Assembly (NCBI GenBank): GCA_018382125.1
Contig: JAGZQO010000028.1
Coordinates: 1-26,573, forward strand
Length of the DNA stretch: 26,573 nt
Source of the DNA: Collinsella sp.
GTDB taxonomy: Bacteria; Actinomycetota; Coriobacteriia; Coriobacteriales; Coriobacteriaceae
Direction: 5' to 3'
Below, piece after piece: positions 1 to 8,071 of this stretch (its first letter is position 1; every line of letters starts with the position of its first letter). The notes under the pieces are model-generated. The model was not told the DNA's origin. It worked only from the letters and a program-made list of their open reading frames with translations, and made no database searches. The translations under genes were made by a program, and so were the position numbers.

Positions 1-129
1 ACTGGAGGCTAAAACGGGCAAGAGAGTAATCTCTCCTCTTAATGCAAAAAGTGGTATTCTACTGAAAGGTAAATCTGAATACGAATTGAAAGACGGATTA
101 GAACACGAACCCGCATCGGAGCTCATCAC
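1..129 (+). other. AT-rich leader before dnaE, possible foreign 3' gene fragment
   Basis: This stretch is clearly richer in A and T than the rest of the window. Only one forward frame, starting at base 2, is open; it encodes a lysine-rich peptide with a TGKRVISPLNAK pattern. That frame runs on into dnaE and stops only at 215-217, so it cannot be a normal intact 3' end. The pattern loosely recalls C-termini of BRO-N/DinD-like phage-type proteins, but this is weak memory, not a match. A GGAG just upstream (about 118-121) serves as the dnaE ribosome binding site. I see no clear promoter. Confidence 0.25.
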
Positions 130-3100
130 ATGGCATTCGTCCATCTGCACAACCACACTGTCTTTTCCATGCTCGACGGCGCAACCCGTATCCAGGATAT
201 GGTCAATCGTGCCGTAGAGCTGGGCATGCCCGCCGTCGCCATTACCGACCACGGCTACATGTATGGCGTGCCCGACCTGGCGCTGGCCTGCGACGCCGTC
301 AACCACAACACGCCCGAGTACAAAACCTGGAGCCACGACAAGGCCTTCCTGGAAAAGGACCGCCGCGACGAGCTGGTGGAGCCCGATCCCGAGGAAAACC
401 CGCGCGAGCATGCCCAGTATGTGAAGGACATGGCCATGTGGGACGAGAAGGGCAACATCGACGAGCTCAAGCCGCCCCTGGTCATCAAGCCCATCTTTGG
501 CTGCGAGGTCTACTTTACGCCGGACGAGACGCTCGCCCGCGACCACAAGCCCGAGCTCTACCACATGATCCTTCTGGCCAAGGACCAGGAGGGCTACGTC
601 AACCTGATGCAGACGGTTTCCGAGGCCGCCGTGCAGGGCTTTTACTACAAGCCCCGCGTGACGCTCGACAACCTGCGCCGCCACGCCAAGGGCATGATCT
701 GCACGAGCGCCTGCATCGCGGGCATCATCCCCAAATACATCGACCGCGGTGACATGGAGGGCGCCATCAAGTGGGCCGAGACCTTCCGCGACACCTTCGA
801 CCCCGGTGACTTCTACATCGAGATCCAGGAACACGGCATCACCACCGACAACGGCCTGACCGACGAGCAGATGGACCGCACGCTCATCGACATCGCCAAG
901 CAGGTGGGCGTCAAGGTCATCGCCACCAACGACTTCCACTACCTGCGCCGCGAGGACGCGCCCGTGCAGGACGTCATCATGTGCATCGGCATGAACGCCA
1001 AGGTCGACGACCCCAACCGCATGCGCATGACCGGCTCGGAGTTTTACATGAAGACCGAGGAGGAGATGCGGGCGATGTTCCCGTATTGCCCCGAGGCCTG
1101 CGACAACACGCTCGAGATTGCCGACAAGTGCTACGTTGAGCTGGACTGGGACTCCATCATCCTGCCGCGCTTCCCGTTGCTCGATCCCGGCGAGACGCAC
1201 GAGAGCCAGTTCCGCCGCGAGTGCGAGAAGGGCCTGCGCCAACACTACGGTGACGACTGGGCCACGCGCGAGATCTGTGGCGTCAACATCAAAGAGCGCT
1301 TTGAGTACGAATACAAGGTCATCTGCGACAAGGGCTTTGCCGCCTACTTTTTGATCGTCGCCGAGTACGTGCAATGGGCCAAGGACAACGGCATCGGCGT
1401 CGGTCCCGGCCGTGGCTCGGCCGCCGGCGCTATCGTCGCCTACGCCATGAACATCACCGCGTTCGACCCGCTCGAGAACGGCCTGATGTTCGAGAGGTTC
1501 CTGTCCCCGCAGCGTACCGAGATGCCCGATATCGATATGGACTTCGACGATGAGCGGCGCCTCGAGGTCGTGGAGCACGTTCGCCAGCTCTACGGTCCCG
1601 AGAAGGTCACCCACGTCATCACCTACTCGACCATTAAGGCCAAGCAGGCCATCAACGACGCCGCGCGCGTGCTGGACTACCCGGTCTACATGGGCCAGCG
1701 CCTGTCCAAGATGGTCTCGAGCGACCCCAAGGTCAAGCTCAAGCAGGTGCTCGAAAAGCAACCCGGCAAAGAGGATCTGTTTAACCCCGACTTTGCCGAG
1801 GCCTATAAAAAGGATGACGACGCCCGCCGTATCATCGACACGGCGCTCTCGATCGAGGGCCTCACCCGTGGCGAGGGTGTGCACGCGTGCGCCGTCCTGA
1901 TCTGCCGCGATCCCGTCAACGAGCATGTGCCCACCAAGCTCGATACCAAGGGCGGCGTCGAGATTACCCAGTACGAGGGCCATACCGTTGCCGACATGGG
2001 CCTGCTCAAGATGGACTTCCTGGGCCTGCGCACGCTGACGGTTATCTCCAAGGCTAAGGCAAACATCAAAAAGAATTTCGGCATCGACATCAAAGAGGAA
2101 GAGATTCCCTTTGACGACCCCGAGATCTTTAAGCTCATGGGCTCCGGCCACACCGCCGGCGTCTTCCAGGTCGAGTCCGCCGGCATGACGGCCACGATCA
2201 AGAACATGAAGCCCACCGAGTACAAACACGTCGTGGCATTGATCGCCCTGTACCGCCCGGGCCCGCTGGGCGCCGGCATGGTCTCGTCCTACATCAACCG
2301 TATGAACGGCAAGGAGCCGGCCGTCTCCTACGACGACCGTCTGGACGACATCCTGGGCGAAACCTACGGCACCATGGTCTACCAGGAGCAGGTTATGCTC
2401 ATCTCCGTCGAGATGTGCGGCTTCTCCAAGGGCGAATCGGACTCGCGTATCCGTAAGCCCGTGGCCAAGAAAAAGATTAAGCTGCTCACGTCGACGGTGC
2501 TCCACTGGGAGGATGGCTCGGACGAGACCACTTACGACCACTGGATGAATGGCGCTATCAAGAACAACTACACGCGCGAGGTCGCCCAGAAGATTTGGGA
2601 CGATGTCCTTGAGTTCGCGTCCTACGCCTTCAATAAGTCGCACTCCGCCGGTTACGCCATCCTGGTTATGCAGACGGCATGGCTCAAGGCGCACTATCCG
2701 CATGAGTACATGGCGGCCGTTCTGACGTCCTATACGGGTAAGACCGACAAGATCGTGCACTACGTCTCGGCGTGCCGTCACGACGGCATCCCCGTGCTGT
2801 CGCCAGATGTCAACGAGTCCGGTACCGAGTTCACGGCTACCAAGGAGGGCGTGCGCTTTGGTCTGGCCGGCATCCGCGGCGTGGGCACCGGCGTGGCGCA
2901 GGCGATTATCGCCGAGCGCGAGGCGGGCGGCCCGTTCAAGACACTGCACGACTTTGTCGAGCGCGTGGACTCGAGCCAGGCAAACCGCCGCGTGATCGAA
3001 TCGCTGATCAAGGCAGGCGCCTTCGACTCCACGGGGTATCCGCGTCGCCAGATGATGCACTTTGTGGACAAGAACAACCCCGAGAACATCATCGATGCCG

Positions 3101-3933
3101 CGGTAAAGCGCCAGAAGGACCGCGCGAGCGGCCAGACGTCGTTCTTCGATATGTTTGGCGACGTTGAGGGCTCGGGCTTTGAGGTGAGCGTGCCCGATCC
3201 GGATGGCCAGGAATGGGACCGCCACCTTAAGCTGAGCCAGGAGAAGGAGGTTCTGGGCATCTATGTCTCGGACCACCCGCTGCGCCCGTTTGAGTATGCA
3301 CTTAGCAAAGCGCGCGACTTCTCGTTCTCGCAGATCGACACCGGCTACGAGGTGCAAAACCCCACGGGCGGCACCATCAACCAGGAGATTCCCGAGGGCA
3401 AGGCGCTGTGGTGGGCCGGCATGGTCTCGAGCGTATCCAAGCGCGTGACCAAAAACGGCGACCCCATGGGCATCGTGCAGCTCGAGGACATGGAAGGCGA
3501 GGCCACGGTCGTGGTGTTCCCCAAGACCTACAAAGAGGCCGAGGGGTATCTGTACGGCGAGGTCGATCCCGAGACCGGCGCGCAGCTGTCCGACGCGTTT
3601 GTGCGCATTAAGGGTAAGCTCGAGCGCTCGGACCGCGGCGACCAGATCATCGCGCAGGAGATTGTGCCGCTGGAGCTTAGCGAGGAGAAAAACAAGCCCA
3701 AGGTCTTTGAGGTCATGGTGCCCAACAGCCGCTTTAGCCAGGGCAATATGGCGCGCCTGGCCACGGTGCTCACCACCAACCCGGGCGGCGACCGCGTGGA
3801 GATCTTTATTGAGCAAGTCGACGGGCGCGTGCTACGTGCCGAGGTACCAGCCAAGGTCAACGCACGCTCGATTCCGCTGCTGGCAGAGGCAAAGGCCATC
3901 GTCGGCAACCAAGGCCGCGTGACGGTTATCTAA
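130..3933 (+). CDS. dnaE: DNA polymerase III alpha subunit
   Basis: Replicative DNA polymerase, 1267 residues, extending DNA as the catalytic subunit of the cytoplasmic holoenzyme. The N-terminus is a PHP domain beginning HLHNHT (residues 5-10). The polymerase core has the GPGRGSAAG motif, the PDIDMDF motif with candidate catalytic Asp467 and Asp469, and the third Asp629 in MDFLGLRTLT. A helix-hairpin-helix (GLAGIRGVGTGVAQAI) and a C-terminal OB fold (WWAGMVSSVSKRV) follow. Around residues 770-805 the usual RRAMGKK stretch is replaced by RKPVAKKKIK plus a longer insert, which I believe is typical of this lineage rather than an intein. Start chosen at the ATG with GGAG eight bases upstream. 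The next gene follows after 28 bases, so the two may be co-transcribed. Confidence 0.97.
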   Translation: MAFVHLHNHTVFSMLDGATRIQDMVNRAVELGMPAVAITDHGYMYGVPDLALACDAVNHNTPEYKTWSHDKAFLEKDRRDELVEPDPEENPREHAQYVKDMAMWDEKGNIDELKPPLVIKPIFGCEVYFTPDETLARDHKPELYHMILLAKDQEGYVNLMQTVSEAAVQGFYYKPRVTLDNLRRHAKGMICTSACIAGIIPKYIDRGDMEGAIKWAETFRDTFDPGDFYIEIQEHGITTDNGLTDEQMDRTLIDIAKQVGVKVIATNDFHYLRREDAPVQDVIMCIGMNAKVDDPNRMRMTGSEFYMKTEEEMRAMFPYCPEACDNTLEIADKCYVELDWDSIILPRFPLLDPGETHESQFRRECEKGLRQHYGDDWATREICGVNIKERFEYEYKVICDKGFAAYFLIVAEYVQWAKDNGIGVGPGRGSAAGAIVAYAMNITAFDPLENGLMFERFLSPQRTEMPDIDMDFDDERRLEVVEHVRQLYGPEKVTHVITYSTIKAKQAINDAARVLDYPVYMGQRLSKMVSSDPKVKLKQVLEKQPGKEDLFNPDFAEAYKKDDDARRIIDTALSIEGLTRGEGVHACAVLICRDPVNEHVPTKLDTKGGVEITQYEGHTVADMGLLKMDFLGLRTLTVISKAKANIKKNFGIDIKEEEIPFDDPEIFKLMGSGHTAGVFQVESAGMTATIKNMKPTEYKHVVALIALYRPGPLGAGMVSSYINRMNGKEPAVSYDDRLDDILGETYGTMVYQEQVMLISVEMCGFSKGESDSRIRKPVAKKKIKLLTSTVLHWEDGSDETTYDHWMNGAIKNNYTREVAQKIWDDVLEFASYAFNKSHSAGYAILVMQTAWLKAHYPHEYMAAVLTSYTGKTDKIVHYVSACRHDGIPVLSPDVNESGTEFTATKEGVRFGLAGIRGVGTGVAQAIIAEREAGGPFKTLHDFVERVDSSQANRRVIESLIKAGAFDSTGYPRRQMMHFVDKNNPENIIDAAVKRQKDRASGQTSFFDMFGDVEGSGFEVSVPDPDGQEWDRHLKLSQEKEVLGIYVSDHPLRPFEYALSKARDFSFSQIDTGYEVQNPTGGTINQEIPEGKALWWAGMVSSVSKRVTKNGDPMGIVQLEDMEGEATVVVFPKTYKEAEGYLYGEVDPETGAQLSDAFVRIKGKLERSDRGDQIIAQEIVPLELSEEKNKPKVFEVMVPNSRFSQGNMARLATVLTTNPGGDRVEIFIEQVDGRVLRAEVPAKVNARSIPLLAEAKAIVGNQGRVTVI

Positions 3934-3961
3934 GCTACCCCGGGTGAGATTGGAGGAAGTG

Positions 3962-6900
3962 ATGGCGCAGGGGACGTTTGTGCAGGCGCTTCGCAAAGAG
4001 GCGGCTTTGAGCGGCACCTTTATGAAGGGGCGTTCGCTCATGCTCAACGGCGCCGTGCTGTCGATTGAGGACAGCGGCTCGCGCTTCTCCAAAAACGTGA
4101 CGGTTGAGGGCTCGGTGCGCGGCTCGCGCGGCGACCTGTACAAGACGCGTGTGGCGCTCGACATGGACGAGCACGAGGTGATCGACTACGATTGCGATTG
4201 CCCCGCCGCCTATCGTTACCCCGGTATGTGCAAGCACGCTATTGCCACGGCTCTGGCGTATTTGGATGCCAGCGGCATTGAGCCTGTTGAGGGGCTGCGC
4301 ACGCCGGTCCGCACGTTTACGGCGGCGCCCAAGCAAGCCGCGCGTCCTGCGTCTGCCGCACCGGCGGTCAACCCTAACTTTCCCTTCCCGGCGCCCGTCC
4401 CCACGAGCCCGAGCCTCATGAAGGCGCTCTCCGATCTTTCGGACGCGCGCATGGATGAGTTGGCGGGCATGCGCCGCAAGCTCGCCGGCACTGTCGACCC
4501 CGATGCCCCCAAGGCGGTGTTGGAGCCCTCGCTGGTGCCGTACTACAATCCGCTGTTCGCCGACCGCTTTAGCTGGGCGCTCGAGTTTCGCATCCGATGC
4601 GGCTCGGTGTCCTACGTGGTCAAGGACATCGACGGCATGGCCGCCGCCTACGTGCGCGGCGGCACGTTCTCGTACGGCAAGAAGCTCACATTCCTCCATA
4701 CGCCCGAGGCCTTTGACGAGGTTTCGGTGCGTCTGCTCGACCTTGTTGTGGCAACGGTTGTGTATCTGAGCGACATCACGAGTTCGCGTTCGGCGTCGTA
4801 CGATTTTGCACGCAGCGGCTTTGTCGCCGAGCGCCAGTTGCCGCTGTCCGAGCATGACATCGTATACATGCTGGACTTGCTGCGTGGCCGGACCATTTCC
4901 TTTGAGCCCGCCTGGTCGCGGGGAACGACGACGCATCGTTCCTACGAGGTAGCGGTTGAGTTGTCGCCGGTGGGGGAGGACGGGGCCTCGGCAAAACAAC
5001 CGCCGCTCCTTGCCGCCAAGATTGCGCCGGCGGCCGGTGGCAGCTACGACCTGCGCCTGCCCGCCGATATGTACTGCTTTGCCTCGGGCGACGTTGCCTA
5101 TCTGGTCGACACGCACCGCGCGCGCCGCGCCGATGCGGCGTTTGCCCAGCATGCGGCGCCGTTTCTATCGCGTTTGCTGCCCTGTCGCACGCCGGTCCAT
5201 ATCGCCGCCGAGCAGGTGGGCGAATTCTGCCGCATGGCACTGCCCGTGCTGCGCGAATACACTGACCTCACCGCTCCCGCCGTGCTCGATACCGTGGCGC
5301 CCGAGCCGAGCTTTGCCATGGCAATCGGTGTCGACGACGGGCTTGTGACCTGTAAGATTACGGTTACCTACGGCGATTGGTCGGCAGATCTCTTTAGCTT
5401 GGGCGTTCCGGGCAGCCCCTTCGAAGAACAGCGCCCGGGCGTGCCACCGCGCGACGAGGTAGCAGAGTTTCGCGTTATGGACACGGCGGCCCTGTATTTC
5501 GACTTTTACGAGGGCGGCCTGGCGTTTGAGGAACGCGATGACGAGAGCCTGTTCTGCCTGCTCACCGAGGGCCTTGCCGCCTTGTCCGAGCTGGGCGAGG
5601 TCATGCTCAGTGACCGCCTGCGCCAGATCTCGGTGCGCCCTGCGCCCAAGCTTTCGGTGCACGCGACCGTCAAGAGCAACCTGCTCGATGTCGAGCTGGG
5701 CGCGAGCGGGCTTTCGGCCGCGGACCTTGCCGTCTATCTCGATTCGTACAAGCGCCATCAAACGTTTGCGCGCCTTACGTCCGGCGACATCATTCGCCTG
5801 GACGAGGGCGCCCGAGCCGCGTTTGGCCTCGCCGATGACCTGGGCGTCGATGCCGTCGACCTGCTCGACGGCGTGTCGCTTCCCGCATCGAGCACCCTAT
5901 TCGTCGATAGCATGCTCGCGCGCACGCCCGCGCTCGAGGCCGATTGCGACGCTGCGTTCCGCCGTACCGTCGAGCGTCTGGACACGCTCGGCAAGATGGA
6001 CTTTACGGTGCCGGCATCGCTCAAGGCAACGATGCGCGGCTACCAGGTCGACGGATACCAGTGGCTCGGCTCGCTCGAACACCTGGGCCTTGGCGGCATC
6101 TTGGCCGATGACATGGGCCTGGGCAAAACGCTGCAGATGATCGCACATATCCTGGCGCGTGTGGAAGCGGGGGACATTAAGCCCACGCTTGTGGTGTGCC
6201 CTGCGTCGCTTGTGTACAACTGGACCGCCGAGCTGGAGCGCTTCGCCCCGTCGCTCGATGTGTGCGCCATCGTGGGCGCCAAGGCCCAGCGTCGCGTGCA
6301 AATCGCCGGCGTGGCCGAGCATAACGTGGTCGTTACGTCGTATGACCTTATGCGGCGCGATATCGACGAGTACGTCGAGCAGAACTTTGCCCGTGTGGTG
6401 CTCGATGAGGCCCAGTACATTAAAAACCCGCTCACCCAGGTGGCACGTGCCACCAAGCGCCTGCCGGCCGGCGTGCGCTTTGCCCTGACGGGCACGCCCA
6501 TCGAAAACCGCTTGTCCGAGCTCTGGAGCATCTTCGACTTTTTGATGCCGGGCCTGCTGGGCACGCGTGAATCGTTTGCAAAGCGCTTCGAAAGTCCGGT
6601 CGAGCACGCCGAGGGCGACAGCGCCGCTCGCCTGCAGGCGCTCGTGTCGCCGTTTGTGCTGCGCCGTGTTAAGGAAGACGTGGTGGCCGACCTGCCCGAA
6701 AAGATCGAGGACACTGTCGTGGCTCAGCTCGCCGGTGAGCAGCGCAAGCTTTACCTGGCAAATCAGGACCGCATCGCCCAGCAGGTGCAGCACCGCGAGG
6801 CCGGGGAGTTTAAGAAGGACAAGCTCAAGGTGCTCGCCGAGCTCACCAAGCTGCGCCAGATCTGCTGCGACCCGCGTCTGCACTACGAAGATTACAAGGC

Positions 6901-7426
6901 GGGGAGCGCCAAACTCGATACGTGCATGGAGCTCGTGCACGGCGCACTCGACGGCGGACATCGCATCCTGTTGTTCAGCCAGTTTACGGGTATGCTCGAT
7001 ATTATCGGTAAGCGCCTGGCCAAGGAGGACATCGCCTTTCTTAAGCTCACGGGCGCTTCGTCTAAGGAGAGCCGCGCCAAGATGGTCGCGCAGTTCCAAG
7101 CGGGCGAGGTTCCGGTCTTTTTGATCTCGCTCAAGGCGGGCGGCGTGGGCCTTAACCTGACGGCGGCCGACGTGGTCATCCACTACGACCCGTGGTGGAA
7201 CGTGGCGGCGCAGGACCAAGCGACTGACCGCGCGCATCGTATTGGCCAGCAACATACCGTGACCGTGTACAAGCTCATCGCCAAGGATACGATCGAGGAG
7301 CGCATTATGCAGATGCAGGAGTCCAAGCGCGATCTGGTCAACAGTGTGCTCGGCGGCGACGGCATCTCGTCGGCACTGTTCACGCGCGAGGATGTTCTGG
7401 CGCTGCTCGGCGGCGACGGTCGCTAG
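3962..7426 (+). CDS. SWIM zinc-finger SNF2-family helicase-like ATPase
   Basis: DEAD-like ATPase of the SNF2/HepA group, 1154 residues from this start; such proteins translocate on double-stranded DNA and remodel protein-DNA or transcription complexes. A SWIM zinc finger lies near the N-terminus (Cys78, Cys80, Cys90, His92; CxC...CxH). Residues about 130-670 are a long region I cannot assign. The ATPase core carries Walker A DDMGLGKT (Lys722), the DEAQ box (815-818), the TGTPIENRLSELWS motif, and the C-terminal helicase lobe with SLKAGGVGLNL and the DRAHRIGQ arginine-finger motif. ATG at 3962 is preferred over GTG at 3944 because GGAGG lies five bases upstream of it. It follows dnaE closely, suggesting a shared transcript. 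The partner or substrate cannot be read from sequence. Confidence 0.93.
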   Translation: MAQGTFVQALRKEAALSGTFMKGRSLMLNGAVLSIEDSGSRFSKNVTVEGSVRGSRGDLYKTRVALDMDEHEVIDYDCDCPAAYRYPGMCKHAIATALAYLDASGIEPVEGLRTPVRTFTAAPKQAARPASAAPAVNPNFPFPAPVPTSPSLMKALSDLSDARMDELAGMRRKLAGTVDPDAPKAVLEPSLVPYYNPLFADRFSWALEFRIRCGSVSYVVKDIDGMAAAYVRGGTFSYGKKLTFLHTPEAFDEVSVRLLDLVVATVVYLSDITSSRSASYDFARSGFVAERQLPLSEHDIVYMLDLLRGRTISFEPAWSRGTTTHRSYEVAVELSPVGEDGASAKQPPLLAAKIAPAAGGSYDLRLPADMYCFASGDVAYLVDTHRARRADAAFAQHAAPFLSRLLPCRTPVHIAAEQVGEFCRMALPVLREYTDLTAPAVLDTVAPEPSFAMAIGVDDGLVTCKITVTYGDWSADLFSLGVPGSPFEEQRPGVPPRDEVAEFRVMDTAALYFDFYEGGLAFEERDDESLFCLLTEGLAALSELGEVMLSDRLRQISVRPAPKLSVHATVKSNLLDVELGASGLSAADLAVYLDSYKRHQTFARLTSGDIIRLDEGARAAFGLADDLGVDAVDLLDGVSLPASSTLFVDSMLARTPALEADCDAAFRRTVERLDTLGKMDFTVPASLKATMRGYQVDGYQWLGSLEHLGLGGILADDMGLGKTLQMIAHILARVEAGDIKPTLVVCPASLVYNWTAELERFAPSLDVCAIVGAKAQRRVQIAGVAEHNVVVTSYDLMRRDIDEYVEQNFARVVLDEAQYIKNPLTQVARATKRLPAGVRFALTGTPIENRLSELWSIFDFLMPGLLGTRESFAKRFESPVEHAEGDSAARLQALVSPFVLRRVKEDVVADLPEKIEDTVVAQLAGEQRKLYLANQDRIAQQVQHREAGEFKKDKLKVLAELTKLRQICCDPRLHYEDYKAGSAKLDTCMELVHGALDGGHRILLFSQFTGMLDIIGKRLAKEDIAFLKLTGASSKESRAKMVAQFQAGEVPVFLISLKAGGVGLNLTAADVVIHYDPWWNVAAQDQATDRAHRIGQQHTVTVYKLIAKDTIEERIMQMQESKRDLVNSVLGGDGISSALFTREDVLALLGGDGR

Positions 7427-7471
7427 CCGCGCGCGGGGTGGGACTGCTGGAGTGGGCAGGACGGTCGACGC

Positions 7472-7496
7472 ATTTTGGCCCGACCGCTTGCCTAAT
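7472..7496 (+). terminator. Weak hairpin after the SNF2 gene
   Basis: CGGTCG and CGACCG (6 bp, 13-base loop) sit 45 bases after the SNF2 stop. There is no T tract, so this is at best a weak terminator. Confidence 0.25.
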
Positions 7497-7591
7497 CCGT
7501 TATGTGTTCATTTGTAATGCCGTGGATGGTTTGTCTGCCTTTGGGCATAAGAACCATCAAGAACATTGGCACATCAGCAAAGGAGAACATC

Positions 7592-7954
7592 ATGGCGAAA
7601 TTCTTTAAGGACCCCGACGGTAAGCTCATCGCTGCCCTTGGCGACGACGTTGCGACCCCTGCCGGTTGCACGGAACTGACCGCAAACACTGAGGACGCGG
7701 CGCACGAGAAGCACGTGCCTGTTGTCGAGACCGAGCGCGACGGTCACGTGATTCGCGCCCGCGTTGGCTCGGTCGAGCACCCCAGCCTGCCCGAGCACTA
7801 CATTGAGTGGATCGCCCTTGAGGCCGAGGGCCGCTTAGAGGTCCATTACCTTGAGCCCGGCATGAAACCCGCGACGTTTTTCGCGGGCGGCTCCAAGACC
7901 GGTACCGTCTATGCCTACTGCAACCTGCACGGGCTGTGGTCCGCGACATTCTAG
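7592..7954 (+). CDS. Superoxide reductase (desulfoferrodoxin family) with degenerate N-terminal domain
   Basis: Reduces superoxide to hydrogen peroxide without making oxygen, a cytoplasmic defence of anaerobes. The 120-residue protein has the full set of centre II ligands: His41 in EKHVP, His63 in VEHP, His69 in EHYIEW, and Cys110 and His113 in YCNLHGLW; Glu39 and Lys40 are the conserved active-site neighbours. The N-terminal 35 residues align with the desulforedoxin domain, but its CxxC is DPDG and its CC pair is reduced to one Cys26, so the FeCys4 centre I cannot form. This matches the class III arrangement known from Treponema pallidum. The start has AAAGGAG upstream; an in-frame upstream start at 7502 lacks a good site. 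A terminator follows, so it is probably monocistronic. Confidence 0.92.
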   Translation: MAKFFKDPDGKLIAALGDDVATPAGCTELTANTEDAAHEKHVPVVETERDGHVIRARVGSVEHPSLPEHYIEWIALEAEGRLEVHYLEPGMKPATFFAGGSKTGTVYAYCNLHGLWSATF

Positions 7955-7974
7955 GAGCGCGCCCCCGCTCGGGG

Positions 7975-7980
7975 TATCAT
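7975..7980 (+). promoter_or_regulatory. Possible -10 element before the NadE-like/ruv run
   Basis: TATCAT in a GGGTATCATAG context resembles a -10 box, but no convincing -35 lies at 16-18 bases. If real, the transcript would run through the following hairpin, making it an attenuator for the next gene. Weak. Confidence 0.2.
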
Positions 7981-7999
7981 AGCTAGCATATGCACATGC

Positions 8000-8032
8000 A
8001 AGCGCCGACTGCATTATGCGGCCGGCGCTTTT
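8000..8032 (+). terminator. Rho-independent terminator after the superoxide reductase gene
   Basis: AAGCGCCG (8000-8007) pairs perfectly with CGGCGCTT (8023-8030), with an inner GCAT/ATGC stem and a run of four T (8029-8032). It lies 45 bases after the superoxide reductase stop and 40 bases before the next start. Confidence 0.8.
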
Positions 8033-8071
8033 ACTACGATTTCGATGGTTTACGACGGAAAGGGCTGGGCC

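Noticed and set aside
2430..2570. Insert in DnaE near the KSHSAGYA motif as a possible intein
   Set aside because: It is only about 35 residues and lacks intein splice motifs; it reads as a lineage-specific loop.
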